From Lasiosphaeria ovina (Eukaryota > Ascomycota > Sordariomycetes > Sordariales > Lasiosphaeriaceae), in assembly GCA_033439765.1 (NCBI GenBank), contig JAULSN010000006.1:3038001-3102000 (forward strand): a DNA stretch of 64,000 bases, written 5' to 3'. The notes under the pieces were generated by a model. That model did no database searches. It had not been told where the DNA came from and saw only the letters and a list, made by a program, of their open reading frames with translations. The translations under genes were made by a program, and so were the position numbers. Of this stretch, positions 31,885 to 41,880 are shown in pieces. Every line of letters begins with the position of its first letter. Positions within the stretch are counted from its first letter, which is position 1.

Positions 31885-33201
31885 CTAGGTGCACATTGAA
31901 CAGCGGCACCACTTGAGGCCGGACAAGGCGGGCGAGTCCGGGGTGTAGGCAAACTCATCGACGATCATGTTGAGCGTGGACTCGATGTTCAGCTTGAACA
32001 GGGCGTCGACAAAGTCGAGCTTGTCGCGGACGAAGCGGTTGATCTCGAGCGCGCGGCGGAAGGCAAAGTAGGCGCCGCGCTGGAACGTGTGGGTCGTGAC
32101 GGCCTTCTCGCCCGACCACGCGCACCAGTCGTGCATGAGCGCCAGGAACACGGTCGACTGGATGAGAAAGATCCACCTCACCCGGTTGTTCGACACGCGC
32201 GTGGCTACATTGATCGTTGCGAGGCCGCCCGCCACCGCCCACCCGACGGGGTTGCTGGCCAACGCCGCGAAGCTGGTGCCGCTGCCGACGACGCCGAGCG
32301 CGGCGACGTTGACCAATATAACGGAGCGCTTCAGCTCGTCGCTCATCTCGCCGAGGATGACTGCGAAGTAGGCAGTCTTGCCGGCCTTCTCGTCGTCTTC
32401 GAAGGTTATCTCGAACTCCCTTTTGAGGACTTTGTGAAGTGAGCTGAGGTACTCGGCATAGTGGTCTTCGTTCGACTTGAAGAGATTAAAAGGGTTGAGA
32501 AACGAGTCGCGGGCGTCTTTGATGAGAGGAACAGCCTGTTGGATTTCACGCTTCCTTCTCCTTGTCAGAGATGCCTCAAAGGCCTCCCGGTGGTTGGTGG
32601 CCAGGAGATCCTCGCCCACATGACATGACCGGGAGAGCAGTTCCTTGAACAAGTTTGCCGGATCTTCGCGGGACAGTGCGGTTAGTTTGCGTCTGAGACT
32701 TTAAAGAACCATTCGCTTTGGGGCTTGTGTACTGACCTCTTGGAAACCGGCCGCTGACAAGATAGCAGTCGAGAGCTGGGTTGATGCCCCATGTCTTGCC
32801 GGCCTCCCGAACTCTTTCAGAAAGGCGCGTCAAGACCTCGGTTTTCTTGGCTTCAAGAACGTCCCGTGTATTTTTCACAATGCTCTGCTCTAACGAAGAG
32901 CGATCGTTGGGCAAGATATCCCAGTCGTACTGGATATCGACATCTGGGTGTGACTCGGCGTAGGCACTTATTGCCCTTGCTTTCTCTGCAGCCCACACCG
33001 TGTCGCATTTGGTGAGGACTAGCATCACCTTGACTCTGTCAAAGTCGAGACGGAGGAAAAATTGGTAATCGGCCTCTTCGAGTCTTCGGCCAAGCGAAAT
33101 GCAGTACCTAATTAGAAAGCACAAGAGTCAGTTCAGATTCCCGATAATTATTAACTCGAATCAAATTGCGAGCACAAGTCTTTAAGAGAAGATGAAGCCA
33201 T
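31885..33201 (-). CDS. GTPase-like protein lacking N-terminal G motifs
   Basis: Exons 33201-33176, 33107-32737 and 32663-31885 give 391 aa. The 73-nt intron (GTCAGT..CTAAC..GCGAAG) is secure; the first 26-nt exon is tentative. The middle part has VMLVLTKCD, which fits the G4 (T/NKxD) motif, followed by helical sequence and CYLVSG as a possible G5. Downstream are a hydrophobic stretch (SVILVNVAALGVVGSGTSFAALASNPVGWAVAGGLATI) and an all-helical tail ending CSMCT. No P-loop (GxxxxGKS/T) or DxxG was found for 1 kb upstream. It resembles large interferon-type (IRG) or AIG-like GTPases of fungi. It may be an N-terminally truncated gene still expressed from a new start, or a pseudogene. Confidence 0.55.
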
Positions 33202-34116
33202 TGTTTGTCCCTTCTTTCCCAATTGTGTGGGCTTGCACTCGGCTCAATATAGGTAGGCAATCCTATATATGGGAGTTTCCCAGACGCAAATTCGCCCTCG
33301 GAATATCGTTGATCAAACTTTAAGAATTAATTACTAATAGCAGTATAATGCATGAGTTGCTAGCCCTGGTAGCCGCAACTAGCTGGGAGCTGAGCTTCGG
33401 ACCAGCAACCCATTGAACAGCTACCATGTGCAATAGTGGTTCACTAACAAGAAAACGAGTGTTGTTTAGCAAGAGTCTTAGATTCCATGCCGTGACATTT
33501 ACTGACACTGACACTGCGCGTGAAAAAGCGAATGCAACCAATTACTAGTTCCCCCAGTTGGATCTGTTTCACACTCAAGGTAGGTACTCCTCAATCCCAT
33601 GGACGAGGCGACGTGGACATTTTCAGGTATTTATTTGCACATTTGCAGTTAATAACCCAGAGAATCCAGGGAAATGCAGATCAAGCAGACCAAGCGCGAA
33701 TCGAAAGCGTATTGTTGTCTTAGATAATTAATGTGCGCCGCTCTGATCCCCTTTTTGGCATATGGCGCGCGCTCATCCCGATCGGGTAATGGGCGCGCGC
33801 GGAATTCGCAGCCCGAGCCCCTGACCACGCTTCGGATCCGTCGCCCCCTTCCACCCCCGGACATGACGGCATGCTGGCTAGCTGTGATCAAGCCTATCCA
33901 ACGCTAGAAACACCGCGCGGAAATCCGGTAACGTGCATGCCCCTTAGGGCCACAATCTCGGCATAGCCGGACACCGAGTAACGACGTGCTGTGCGCTCCT
34001 AGACAGACGTATAAGTAGGGGACTGCCACCCGAGAAAGAGCGGTTGGTGAAATCCCAAGAGACACACTCCGAACATCTGCAATACTCCCATCACAAATAA
34101 CACCAGGAAAATAAAC
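33202..34116. other. Intergenic; upstream region of the NmrA-like gene
   Basis: No gene is visible and there is no lost GTPase N-terminus here. A TATA-like tataagta at 34010-34017 stands ~100 bp before the NmrA-like ATG and is a plausible core promoter. Confidence 0.5.
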
Positions 34117-35182
34117 ATGACGACCATTGCCATTGCCGGTGCCACGGGCGGCGTGGGCAAGACCATTGCCGAGCTTCTCTCCAAGAACCCTCTGTACCGG
34201 CCAATCATCCTGTCGCGCTCCAAGGTATTTAGACAGACTTGCCCCTGCACCTTTTCGGCGGTTGCTTACAGACCTACCGCCAGTCCGCCGAGTCGCTGCA
34301 TGCCAAGGTCCCCGTCATCGCCGTCGACTACAACGACGTCGAGGGCTCGGCCAAGCTGCTCGAGTCGCACGCCGTGCACACGGTCATCTCAACCATCCGC
34401 GTCAGCAGCCCCGAGGTGGCCCTCTCCGAGGTCAACCTGGCCAAGGCGTCGGCCAAGTCGCCGGTCACCAAGCGCTTCATCGCGAGCGACTTTGGCAGCA
34501 TGCTGCCCGAGCCGTGCGTTTTCCCCGTCTTCTCACCACCACTCCATAACTCTGACCCACCCAGCGCAGACAATACCAGCTGCCCTTCATCCAGGCGCGG
34601 ATCCAGGCGTTCGAGGCGCTGCGCGAGCTGGCGCCGGCGCTCGAGTTCACGACGGTGCGGTGCGGGCTGATCGCCGACTTCCTCGGCATGCCCGGCATCG
34701 CGTCGCACATGCGCCCGCCACCCGTCGTCTTCTGGTTCGACCGCGAGAAGCAGACGGCCGAGATCCCCGGGACCGGCAACGAGGTCATCGCGTACGCGTA
34801 CAGCTACGACATTGCGCGCTTCGTCGAGGCCGCGCTGGGCCTGCCGCGCTGGGATGAGGAGACGACGCTCTTCTCGGGCAAGACGACGTTCAACGAGATT
34901 CTGGGCTTGCTTGAGAAGGCCACGGGTGCGTTATCTCTCGAGAGGTGTGTTGTAGTTTGGAGCTGACTTTGCTGCACAGGATCCAAATGGGCCGTGACGT
35001 ACTTTGACCCCCTCGCCAAGCTGACAAAGTCGGACAAGAAGTTCTACCCACCCGACTACTACTCGCTCTACTCGGTGCAGGGCCTGATGAACGTGGCCGA
35101 GGACAAGAGTTGGAACAAGCAGTTTCCCGACATCAAGACGACGAGCGTGGAGGAGATTGTCGGGGCCTGGAAGGGCGAGTGA
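34117..35182 (+). CDS. NmrA-like / isoflavone-reductase-type NAD(P)-binding protein
   Basis: Atypical short-chain reductase fold. Exons 34117-34224, 34272-34513, 34570-34925, 34980-35182; 302 aa, all phases consistent. It starts MTTIAIAGATGGVGKTIAELL, the GxxGxxG dinucleotide motif. FIASDFGSMLPE is the usual NmrA-family block, followed by FEALRELAPALEFTTVRCGLIADFLG and a C-terminal substrate part (…DYYSLYSVQGLMNVAEDKSWN…). No catalytic Tyr-x3-Lys is obvious, so it may be a redox sensor or regulator rather than an enzyme; isoflavone-reductase-like enzymes are the alternative. It converges with the Zn2Cys6 gene, whose stop is ~250 bp away. Confidence 0.87.
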
Positions 35183-35430
35183 CGGGTCCACCTCTGGGGT
35201 CATGTCTGAGAGCAAAAAGGGACACGAGACAGGGGAGCTGGCTCTATAGATTGATTCAAAGATAAACATCAAATAAAACGCTGCTTGCATATATCTCGTC
35301 TTGGGAAACTCAAACAGTCTATTTTCATTCGCTTTCCCGTTCCCGGCTCAAGGGTCAGAACCCAGTCCCCTTATTCGCATCCATTCCCACATCCTCGACC
35401 CCGGCACATCTCTCACCAACACCAAAACCC

Positions 35431-37431
35431 TCAAACAAGCAACGCCGGCGTCCCCAGAATCCCCAAACAGTCCGCCAGATCCCACCCCCCATCCCCATCC
35501 CCATCATCCCGGTCTCTGTCCCAAACAGCATCCAAAACCCTCCCCGCGCCACGCAACCCACTATACGTATGCAGATCCCCGGCGCCCGCAATAACCGCAC
35601 GGAACGCCGCGCGCTCGCCGCCCGCCTCGCGCGCACAGCACCCCGCCACGCAGATGGGCCACGCGAGCGTGCGCAGCTGCGCCGCGCACCAGAACCGCGG
35701 CGGCGGGTGCAGCGCCGACGCCACGTCGACGCTGTTGATGGTGGCGTTGATGTCGGACGTGCCGCGGCCGGCGAGCAGGAGGAGCGAGAGCACGCGGTGG
35801 ACGCCGGTGCGGATTTGTTCGTTGTCGTTGCTGTTGTTGCTGTTGTTGTTGTTGGGGTGGGGTGAGGAGGAGGTTATGGTGGCCAGGTAGATGCGTGTGG
35901 CGTGGGCCCAGACGCGCGCGGGTGTCGTCGTCGAGAGCATTGGCGACGGACTTGTTGCTGGCGGCGGTGCAGTGGTGGGAACAGTCGTGTGGGCCGGGAC
36001 GTCCCGGTAGAAGGGCATCAGGCGGCGGACGTGGCGCGCGTGGAGTTCCGAGGGCGGCGGGGGCTGGGCAGCGTCGGCGGCGTCGAGGCGCGCCAGCCCG
36101 GCGTCGATCATGTCGGCGATGGGCGCTGCGCGCGCGGCGAGGTCCTGCGCTGATAGCCTGCTGGCGCGCTTCTCTGCTGCGAGTACCGCGGTTGCGCTGA
36201 TGGCTTGCAGCGCCCAGTTTGGGCAGCCGACGAAGGCGGAGAGGTCCAGCCGGGGAGATTGGGATTCTGTGGTGGTGGCGTCGGGAGACAGGATCAGCGG
36301 GTGCAGGGCGTGTAGCCGCGGCGGCTGGCGCAGGGCGGTGCTGGCGATGGTGTCGGTGAAGAGCAGGACGGCGGTGAAGAAGCGGAAGGCTTCCTGGTCT
36401 GGGGTCGGGTAGCCGGCGGGGGCCATCTCGTGCAGCAGCCGCGAGAAGGCGTCGCTGTCGGCGCAGCCGTGCTGGGCAAAGATGTCGGCGAGCAGTGTCG
36501 TCGCCGGGTTGAGGTGCAGCTCCCACTGCTGCGAGGCGCCGACGAACATGTCGAAGATGAGCAGCTGCATGATGCTCTCCATGACGCGGGCCTGCTCGAC
36601 GAGCGTGACGTCGGCGCCGCGGCGGGCGAGGTCCTGCAGGTCGCGCTGAATGGTGGCGAAGCACTTGTCCGCCTCGCGCGCCACCTGGCCCCAGGCCGTG
36701 AACTTGCAGCCGGCGTAGGCGGCGCCGGGGAACACGTCGTTGAGCGCGACGGTGAAGAAGTAGGAGCTAAAGGCCAGCACCGAGTGGAACACGGCCTCGT
36801 TCTGCCGCAGAAACGCCAGCAGCCACGCCGGCGCCTTGCTGTGCCCCGTCCTCGGCGCCCGGTAGAAGGGGAACAGGTACGGAAAGTCGTTCTCCAGGTA
36901 CATGTAGATGCAGTCGGCCTCGAGGTCCTTGCTGGTGCCGTTGAGGTATTGGTATTTTTCGAGCCGGTCAAGCGTGCTGGTTGGCCGCGGATGTGGCTCG
37001 GACGCGGACACGGCGGCCTCCTCGAGTGCATACGGTGACATTGAAACTACCCCTGAGTCTGACGGGGTTGAAAGCGGAGTTGGATCCGGAGAAGGCCCGG
37101 CAGCCTCAACTCGAGGTCTGGCTGGCTCGTTCCGGAGGCTGTAGTCCTGCTGCGAGGTGATGATGAAGGCGCGGCTCGGGTCTCGGGTCTCGTCGAGCTG
37201 CCGCCGTTCGCGCCGGCCGGCCGCACCCTGCTTGATCTGGGCTTTGATTTCCTGGGCCATGGCGCGCTGCATGGTGGCGCCGTCCATCCAGTCGGGCTTG
37301 GCGGTGCCGGCGTAGCAGGTGATGTCGAGGGCGGCGCAGCTGCGGCAGACGGGGCGGACGGCGTCGCACCTCTTGCGTCTTAGCCGGCACGTCCAGCAGC
37401 TGAGAGCGTCGCCCTGCCTTGTTCTTGGCAT
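35431..37431 (-). CDS. Zn2Cys6 transcription factor
   Basis: Single exon, 666 aa, ATG at 37431. The binuclear zinc cluster lies at residues 12-39 with spacing C-x2-C-x6-C-x6-C-x2-C-x6-C (CWTC…RC…VCRSC…TC), a DNA-binding domain found only in fungi. A Ser/Pro-rich linker follows, then a long helical region of the Fungal_trans_2/Acr-2 type (…YMYLENDFPYLFPFYRAP…). A low-complexity Asn/Ser run (encoded by AAC-type triplets near 35830-35860) interrupts the C-terminal part. The protein ends GILGTPALLV. Target genes are unknown; the convergent NmrA-like reductase is the nearest candidate partner. Intact. Confidence 0.9.
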   Translation of the reverse strand: MPRTRQGDALSCWTCRLRRKRCDAVRPVCRSCAALDITCYAGTAKPDWMDGATMQRAMAQEIKAQIKQGAAGRRERRQLDETRDPSRAFIITSQQDYSLRNEPARPRVEAAGPSPDPTPLSTPSDSGVVSMSPYALEEAAVSASEPHPRPTSTLDRLEKYQYLNGTSKDLEADCIYMYLENDFPYLFPFYRAPRTGHSKAPAWLLAFLRQNEAVFHSVLAFSSYFFTVALNDVFPGAAYAGCKFTAWGQVAREADKCFATIQRDLQDLARRGADVTLVEQARVMESIMQLLIFDMFVGASQQWELHLNPATTLLADIFAQHGCADSDAFSRLLHEMAPAGYPTPDQEAFRFFTAVLLFTDTIASTALRQPPRLHALHPLILSPDATTTESQSPRLDLSAFVGCPNWALQAISATAVLAAEKRASRLSAQDLAARAAPIADMIDAGLARLDAADAAQPPPPSELHARHVRRLMPFYRDVPAHTTVPTTAPPPATSPSPMLSTTTPARVWAHATRIYLATITSSSPHPNNNNSNNSNDNEQIRTGVHRVLSLLLLAGRGTSDINATINSVDVASALHPPPRFWCAAQLRTLAWPICVAGCCAREAGGERAAFRAVIAGAGDLHTYSGLRGAGRVLDAVWDRDRDDGDGDGGWDLADCLGILGTPALLV

Positions 37432-38479
37432 TGGAGATTACACGTATCCAACTCGTGAAGCAGAGTTGGAGTCTTGCTCTTGCCTGCCTGCCCCTGCATA
37501 CGGCTATCGCGGACGTGACCAGGTCGCGGCATTTGAATCCTTGCTCGGACCTCGGGACTTGAACAATAGCGCGTATGCTTACTAAGGGATACGCGCCCGG
37601 AGAATGTCACGGAAATAGCGAAGAGCGGCTGACGGATCCCTTTATAGGGTACTGATTATTGAGACTGAGACTAATATTGCTGAGCTCTTCGTTGTATTTG
37701 GCAATGAACCCGTCTCTTCAACGAGTCTCACCCGCCAGCTCGACAAAGCCCGCAGTCCCCAGAACTGGGGCCCCTGAAAAGCGACGAATGATGGCCAAAA
37801 AAAACAGTTCCAATCTCTTTCAAGGCAAAAAAGTCTATTCGACCCAAGTCCGACTAGATAGGTAGGTATACAGTCTGCTCACCAGAATCGCCCAAAAGAT
37901 AAGCTTGAAACTAAGCTGGGCGCCGTTTATGATTCCGTGAACATGGCAGCGATGTGGCTGGACATACTTGGCTGCGTGGCGGCATTGAGCTTTTGTTTAC
38001 CGGGTTACCCAAAGTGGGTTTCGAATTTTCGAAGTTTCCTTCGCAGTCGCTACGGGTTGCAGAGTAAAGCAGCCCAACCAACTCAATGCTGCTGGTGGAA
38101 ATCGATCGAAGGGGCGTCTCTTCGGGTTGATTGGACATGCGACCTATGTGAGCCGGTGCTGCTGCCTTGCAAAATGCCCACCAGTTATACGCCGCCATGC
38201 ATGCATGACGCATAATTAATGCTGAAGGCCTCACTGCGGGAGGACTGGCGGTAGGCCTCATCGCAACACTGTTGTGCGACCAAGGCCCCGGAGGCTCACA
38301 CTGGCTCACGGTCCATAAATTGATATGTTCTTGTCTCCGACAAGACCGGAACCTTTCATGTCGCAACCCACTTCTGTCTCGGCTTGCACACTTGACCTTA
38401 CCCTGAAATCCCCACCAGGGTTGTGCACCCATTGTTTGACTCGACCAGCAATCCAAAATCAAGACACCCACACTGCAAC
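37432..38479. other. Intergenic, no supported gene
   Basis: Upstream regions of the Zn2Cys6 gene and the viroplasmin-domain gene, transcribed divergently. The minus-strand ORF 37911-38537 begins at a non-ATG codon and lacks any domain. Confidence 0.55.
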
Positions 38480-39167
38480 ATGGGCCAGAAGTACTACGCA
38501 GTGGCAGTGGGCAGGGAAGTCGGTGTTTTTGACACATGGGAGTCAGTCGCCCTGTCCAGTCTCAGTTTGCAAGCCATGCCAGTGTTCGGTTGACTCATGG
38601 CCTGCCCTCGACAGAGAGACTCGCGCCCTTGTCACCGGCTTTAAGGACAACTTCCACAAGTCGTTTCCCACAAGGGAAGCTGCCGAGGCCTTTGTGCGCG
38701 AGAATGCGAAGCCGGCAGACGATGCCAACTCTCGTGCCCCTGTCCGGTCCGATGACGACTCCGACACCGAGTCGGACTCGGACTATTGCTCCGAACCAGA
38801 CCCCGAGCCCGCGCCCAAGCCGAAGCAGCAGCCGCCCACCAATGTCAGCAGTGCTCCCAAGAACACCCGCCTTCCCCTGACGGAAGCCAAGAGGGCTCCC
38901 ATGGCGACGGTGTCCGAGGAGAAGGGCAACAAACTGGACAAGACACGAGTGCCGACTACGCTAGGAGATGGCATCAAGGAGCTGGCCTGGCGCGATCGCT
39001 CTAGCAACAACGGCAAAAGGGGAAAGAACATGGCTGACGGTGGCACCAAGAACGGAGCTCGGCAGGGCCGCAGCCACTGGCACAGAGACACCAGTGACAA
39101 GTCCGACTATGTTCAGGCGCAAGCCTCCAAGAAGTTCGACGTAAGCATCCGCGTCTCTGGTGTGTAG
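38480..39167 (+). CDS. Viroplasmin/RNase H1 N-terminal-domain protein without RNase H
   Basis: Exons 38480-38541 and 38615-39167 (73-nt intron GTCAGT..TTGAC..GACAG), 204 aa. After splicing, residues 4-53 form the small domain found at the N-terminus of eukaryotic RNase H1, which binds RNA/DNA hybrids or dsRNA: YYAVAVGREVGVFDTW, then VTGFKDNFHKSFPTREAAEAFV. The rest is acidic, then basic, and probably disordered (…DDDSDTESDSDYCSEPDPEPAPKPK…). The RNase H catalytic domain with its DEDD residues is absent, and none lies downstream. The longer ORF from 38325 ignores the intron. It may be a hybrid- or dsRNA-binding adaptor. The domain assignment is good; the function is inferred. Confidence 0.78.
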
Positions 39168-39520
39168 GATGGGGCAGTATTAGCCATTGCGGGATGGGGA
39201 CAGGACTATCAGCTTTCTTCCCTGTTTGTCTATTAGTAGCCTCAATAGTTGGCGGGATTCACACACTGACAAAGCCACGTGAGATTTTGCTGCATCACCG
39301 GGCCGCGTGTTGAATGACGTCTTGCTTCCGTCTTCTCGTTGCCAAAGAAACAAACACACAACGCCTCCCCGCCAATACAAACAAAGAATGGAAATGAAAT
39401 ATGACGGTATGCGCAGTAAAACAAGCCCCGAAATTCCTTGCCAGTCTATACCCAGAATCCGACAACAATCTGTCATGATAACCATGCCGCCACAAACAAG
39501 AATAACCCCAAACTCTCACA
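39168..39520. other. Convergent intergenic spacer
   Basis: 3' ends of the viroplasmin-domain gene (plus) and the tetraspan gene (minus) face each other here. No gene. Confidence 0.6.
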
Positions 39521-40272
39521 TCAATCCTCCGTCTTGGCCGCCGCTTCTTCGTCTGCCTGACGCGCCGCCCGACGGAAGCCGATGATATCGCGGATCCCGC
39601 CGACAGCGATACACGAGCAGATGGGCCTAAACCGTGACACCGCAGTCAGTCAGTACTCGTTCTCACAATATAAAGCCAGCAAACACCAAGAGAAAGAGAA
39701 GGGAAGAGAGAGAGAGAGAGAAAGAGAGACCCAGCGAGAAAAAGAAATGAAAAAACTTACACCTGCACAATCATGCACGCCAAAATCCCCCCCGCCAATC
39801 CCGCAGCAGCGCCATCACCGTCCCTCGACGCCGGCAGCAGCCCATTCGCAACACAGAACCCGGCCGCGACACAGAACCCGACGGCGAGCAACGCGTCGTA
39901 GACGGCCCTGCCCAGCCGGTGGTGGCGCTGGCCGCAACGCAACACCAGGACCACGTCGGCGGCGTGCCAGAACAGCACGGCGATGGCCGGCGACAGGCCG
40001 AAGTCGGTCCAGCGGCGGCGGTGCAGCGCGCCGGTTGCGACGGCTACGAGGGTGATTTGGACGACGGCGAGGACCGTGCCGCCGATGCGCGATGCGAGGT
40101 ACGTCGTGCGGTGCGGCGCCGAAGGGGGGAAGGTTTGGGCGAGAGCTTCTGCTTGTTTGTTTGTGCTGTAGCAGTTTGTGCTGGCGGGTGCGCTCGGAGC
40201 AGTGGTGGAGGGCGTGGAGGAGGAGCTCGTGCTCGCCGTGCTGGCTTTGATGATGGTGGGTGTTGAAGGCAT
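39521..40272 (-). CDS. Tetraspan membrane protein, unknown family
   Basis: Exons 40272-39761 and 39626-39521 give 205 aa. The donor is GT|GTAAGT at 39760; using it keeps a natural C-terminus (…GFRRAARQADEEAAAKTED). A Ser/Thr/Pro-rich N-terminus of ~50 residues precedes four helices: TVLAVVQITLVAVATGAL, SPAIAVLFWHAADVVLVL, AVYDALLAVGFCVAAGFCVA and LAGGILACMIVQVPICSCIA. The layout resembles MARVEL-like fungal membrane proteins, but I cannot confirm the family. The 134-nt intron contains a purine tract (39690-39729) with a (GA)n core. Upstream, at 40560-40710, lies a minisatellite that may belong to its promoter. Confidence 0.75.
39690..39729. repeat. (GA)n purine tract in intron
   Basis: Almost pure purine run with a gagagagagagag core, located inside the intron of the tetraspan gene (pyrimidine on the sense strand). 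Confidence 0.85.
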
Positions 40273-41880
40273 GTTTAGAGTGCGTGCTGTGGTTTGGATG
40301 GAGAGAGGCTGTGAGCAATTCTCTGTGTTTGCAGCTCTGGAAACTCGGAAAAAGACGAGGAGTAATTATGGCTAGTCTGGGGCTATATATGTCGAATTAT
40401 CCGACAAGTGATGCTTTTCAACCCGAGCTCAGTTCACATCGGGCAAAGACGAGGCTTTAATATTCTCTCCCCCTCCCCCCTCGTTCGCACCCAACCTAAC
40501 TATGTAATGCTCTGCCTCAGCCACCAACGCAACGCCCAGCGAGCTGTCGGGGACGTGGGCCATTGGTCCCGAAAGCCCACCAATCACGCAGAAGCGTATC
40601 CGTATCCGCAGCACGACCATTGGTCTCGAAAGCCTGCCAACCACGCAGAAGCGGATCCGTTAGGTATTCGCAGCACAACCATTGGTTCCCGAAAGCCAAC
40701 GCGAATGCGATTGGCAGACAAGGCAGACTCCTGCGCCCACCCAGACCGAGCCACAAAACAGGTTAACCCCCTTCCCATCCCCGCCCCACAGCCACACGTG
40801 TTGCTTTACAAATTTGCCTCCCAATCGCTGTTTGCGGTCAGCGTCGGTAAAGAAACGCCTGATGCATGGCTTGGCTCTACTGGTTGTCCGACGACGTCAC
40901 AAATTTACTCGGTGGCTGCGCGTGCCGGCGGCTGGCCGGCGCCAACCAGCCATACATAGTTTTGGCTTTCTCCCAGCCTGTGAATCGGGAGAGCGCCACA
41001 CGGAGCTGTGGCACAGCCAACGCGCCGAAGGCGGGCAGAGCCTGGGGACTATTTACGTCCCACGTGATGATTTGATAAGGGGTTAGAAGGAGTAATAGTA
41101 GGCAGGCAAACTCCTGTGCGATCTGTCTGTTCGCTCATCTTTCAGTTAACCCTTCTTCATTACCATGCCACTTGGCTTATTATCAAGATATGTATTTTCT
41201 CAACCACTTGGACTAAGCCGGAGAAGATTGGGTATTTGAGCTTGCGCGGCCCTGAAATTTTGTTGTGGGTTGGGTAAGACAACGGCCGTTTAAGACAATG
41301 GCTACCCACCTACGTATTGGGTATGGCGGCACTTGAGACAGTTAGAACTGGAATTTGACGGGCGCACCCACTAAACGTTATTTCCGCCAAGATCTGCACA
41401 GGTGCCAGAGACTCGGGACGTTGAACGGCCCTTGACATGCCGCCATTTTTACACATGTCGCATCGTCCACCCACTTTACGCATTTACCCGAGATTGGCCT
41501 CTGGAGCTACCGCCGTGCCACCAGGTTACCCAGATGGAATACTTTAACAGTGTGGACACGGCTAGCAACACAGAGACAGCTACGTCCGTCAACATGACCT
41601 GGTGCACATGGTTGACCGCCTCCTCGGTCTCTCGGGCCGCACATCACCCAGCCCGAGGACCCGTCATCTTAGCGCCCCAGAAACGCACCGCGGCTCGGCA
41701 TTCTGGGTTTAATCTTCACAAATGGCAATGGGCCTGCGGTGCAACCCGAACCTCGTATTATTTCTTGATTAAAGTCGGCCGTCCCCGCAGTTGGGGAGTT
41801 TCTGCTGTTAAAATGGTCCCCGGATCTCCTCCCCCTGTTTTCATCTCAGCGAGGTAGCCATCATCGACCGAACTCACAAA
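40273..41880. other. 1.6-kb intergenic region with a CCAAT minisatellite
   Basis: Promoter regions of the tetraspan gene (minus) and the carboxylesterase (plus). Apart from the minisatellite at 40560-40710 I see no structured element. ORFs here are composition artefacts. Confidence 0.55.
40560..40710. repeat. Three-unit minisatellite with CCATTGG boxes
   Basis: Units start at 40560, 40617 and 40679, each with ccattggt, then cgaaagcc, then (units 1 and 2) cacgcagaagcg and cgcagcac. Spacing is 57 and 62 bp; the third unit is partial. Each start is CCAAT on the minus strand, the strand of the gene beginning at 40272, so the array offers three evenly spaced CCAAT boxes 290-410 bp upstream of it. 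Confidence 0.8.

Noticed and set aside
35561..36664. 367-codon minus-strand ORF within the Zn2Cys6 gene
   Set aside because: Alternative frame of the same strand, Arg/Pro/His-rich, a shadow of the real 666-codon frame.
40560..40710. Possible CRISPR-like repeat array
   Set aside because: Eukaryotic window; units are whole tandem copies, not short repeats with unique spacers.
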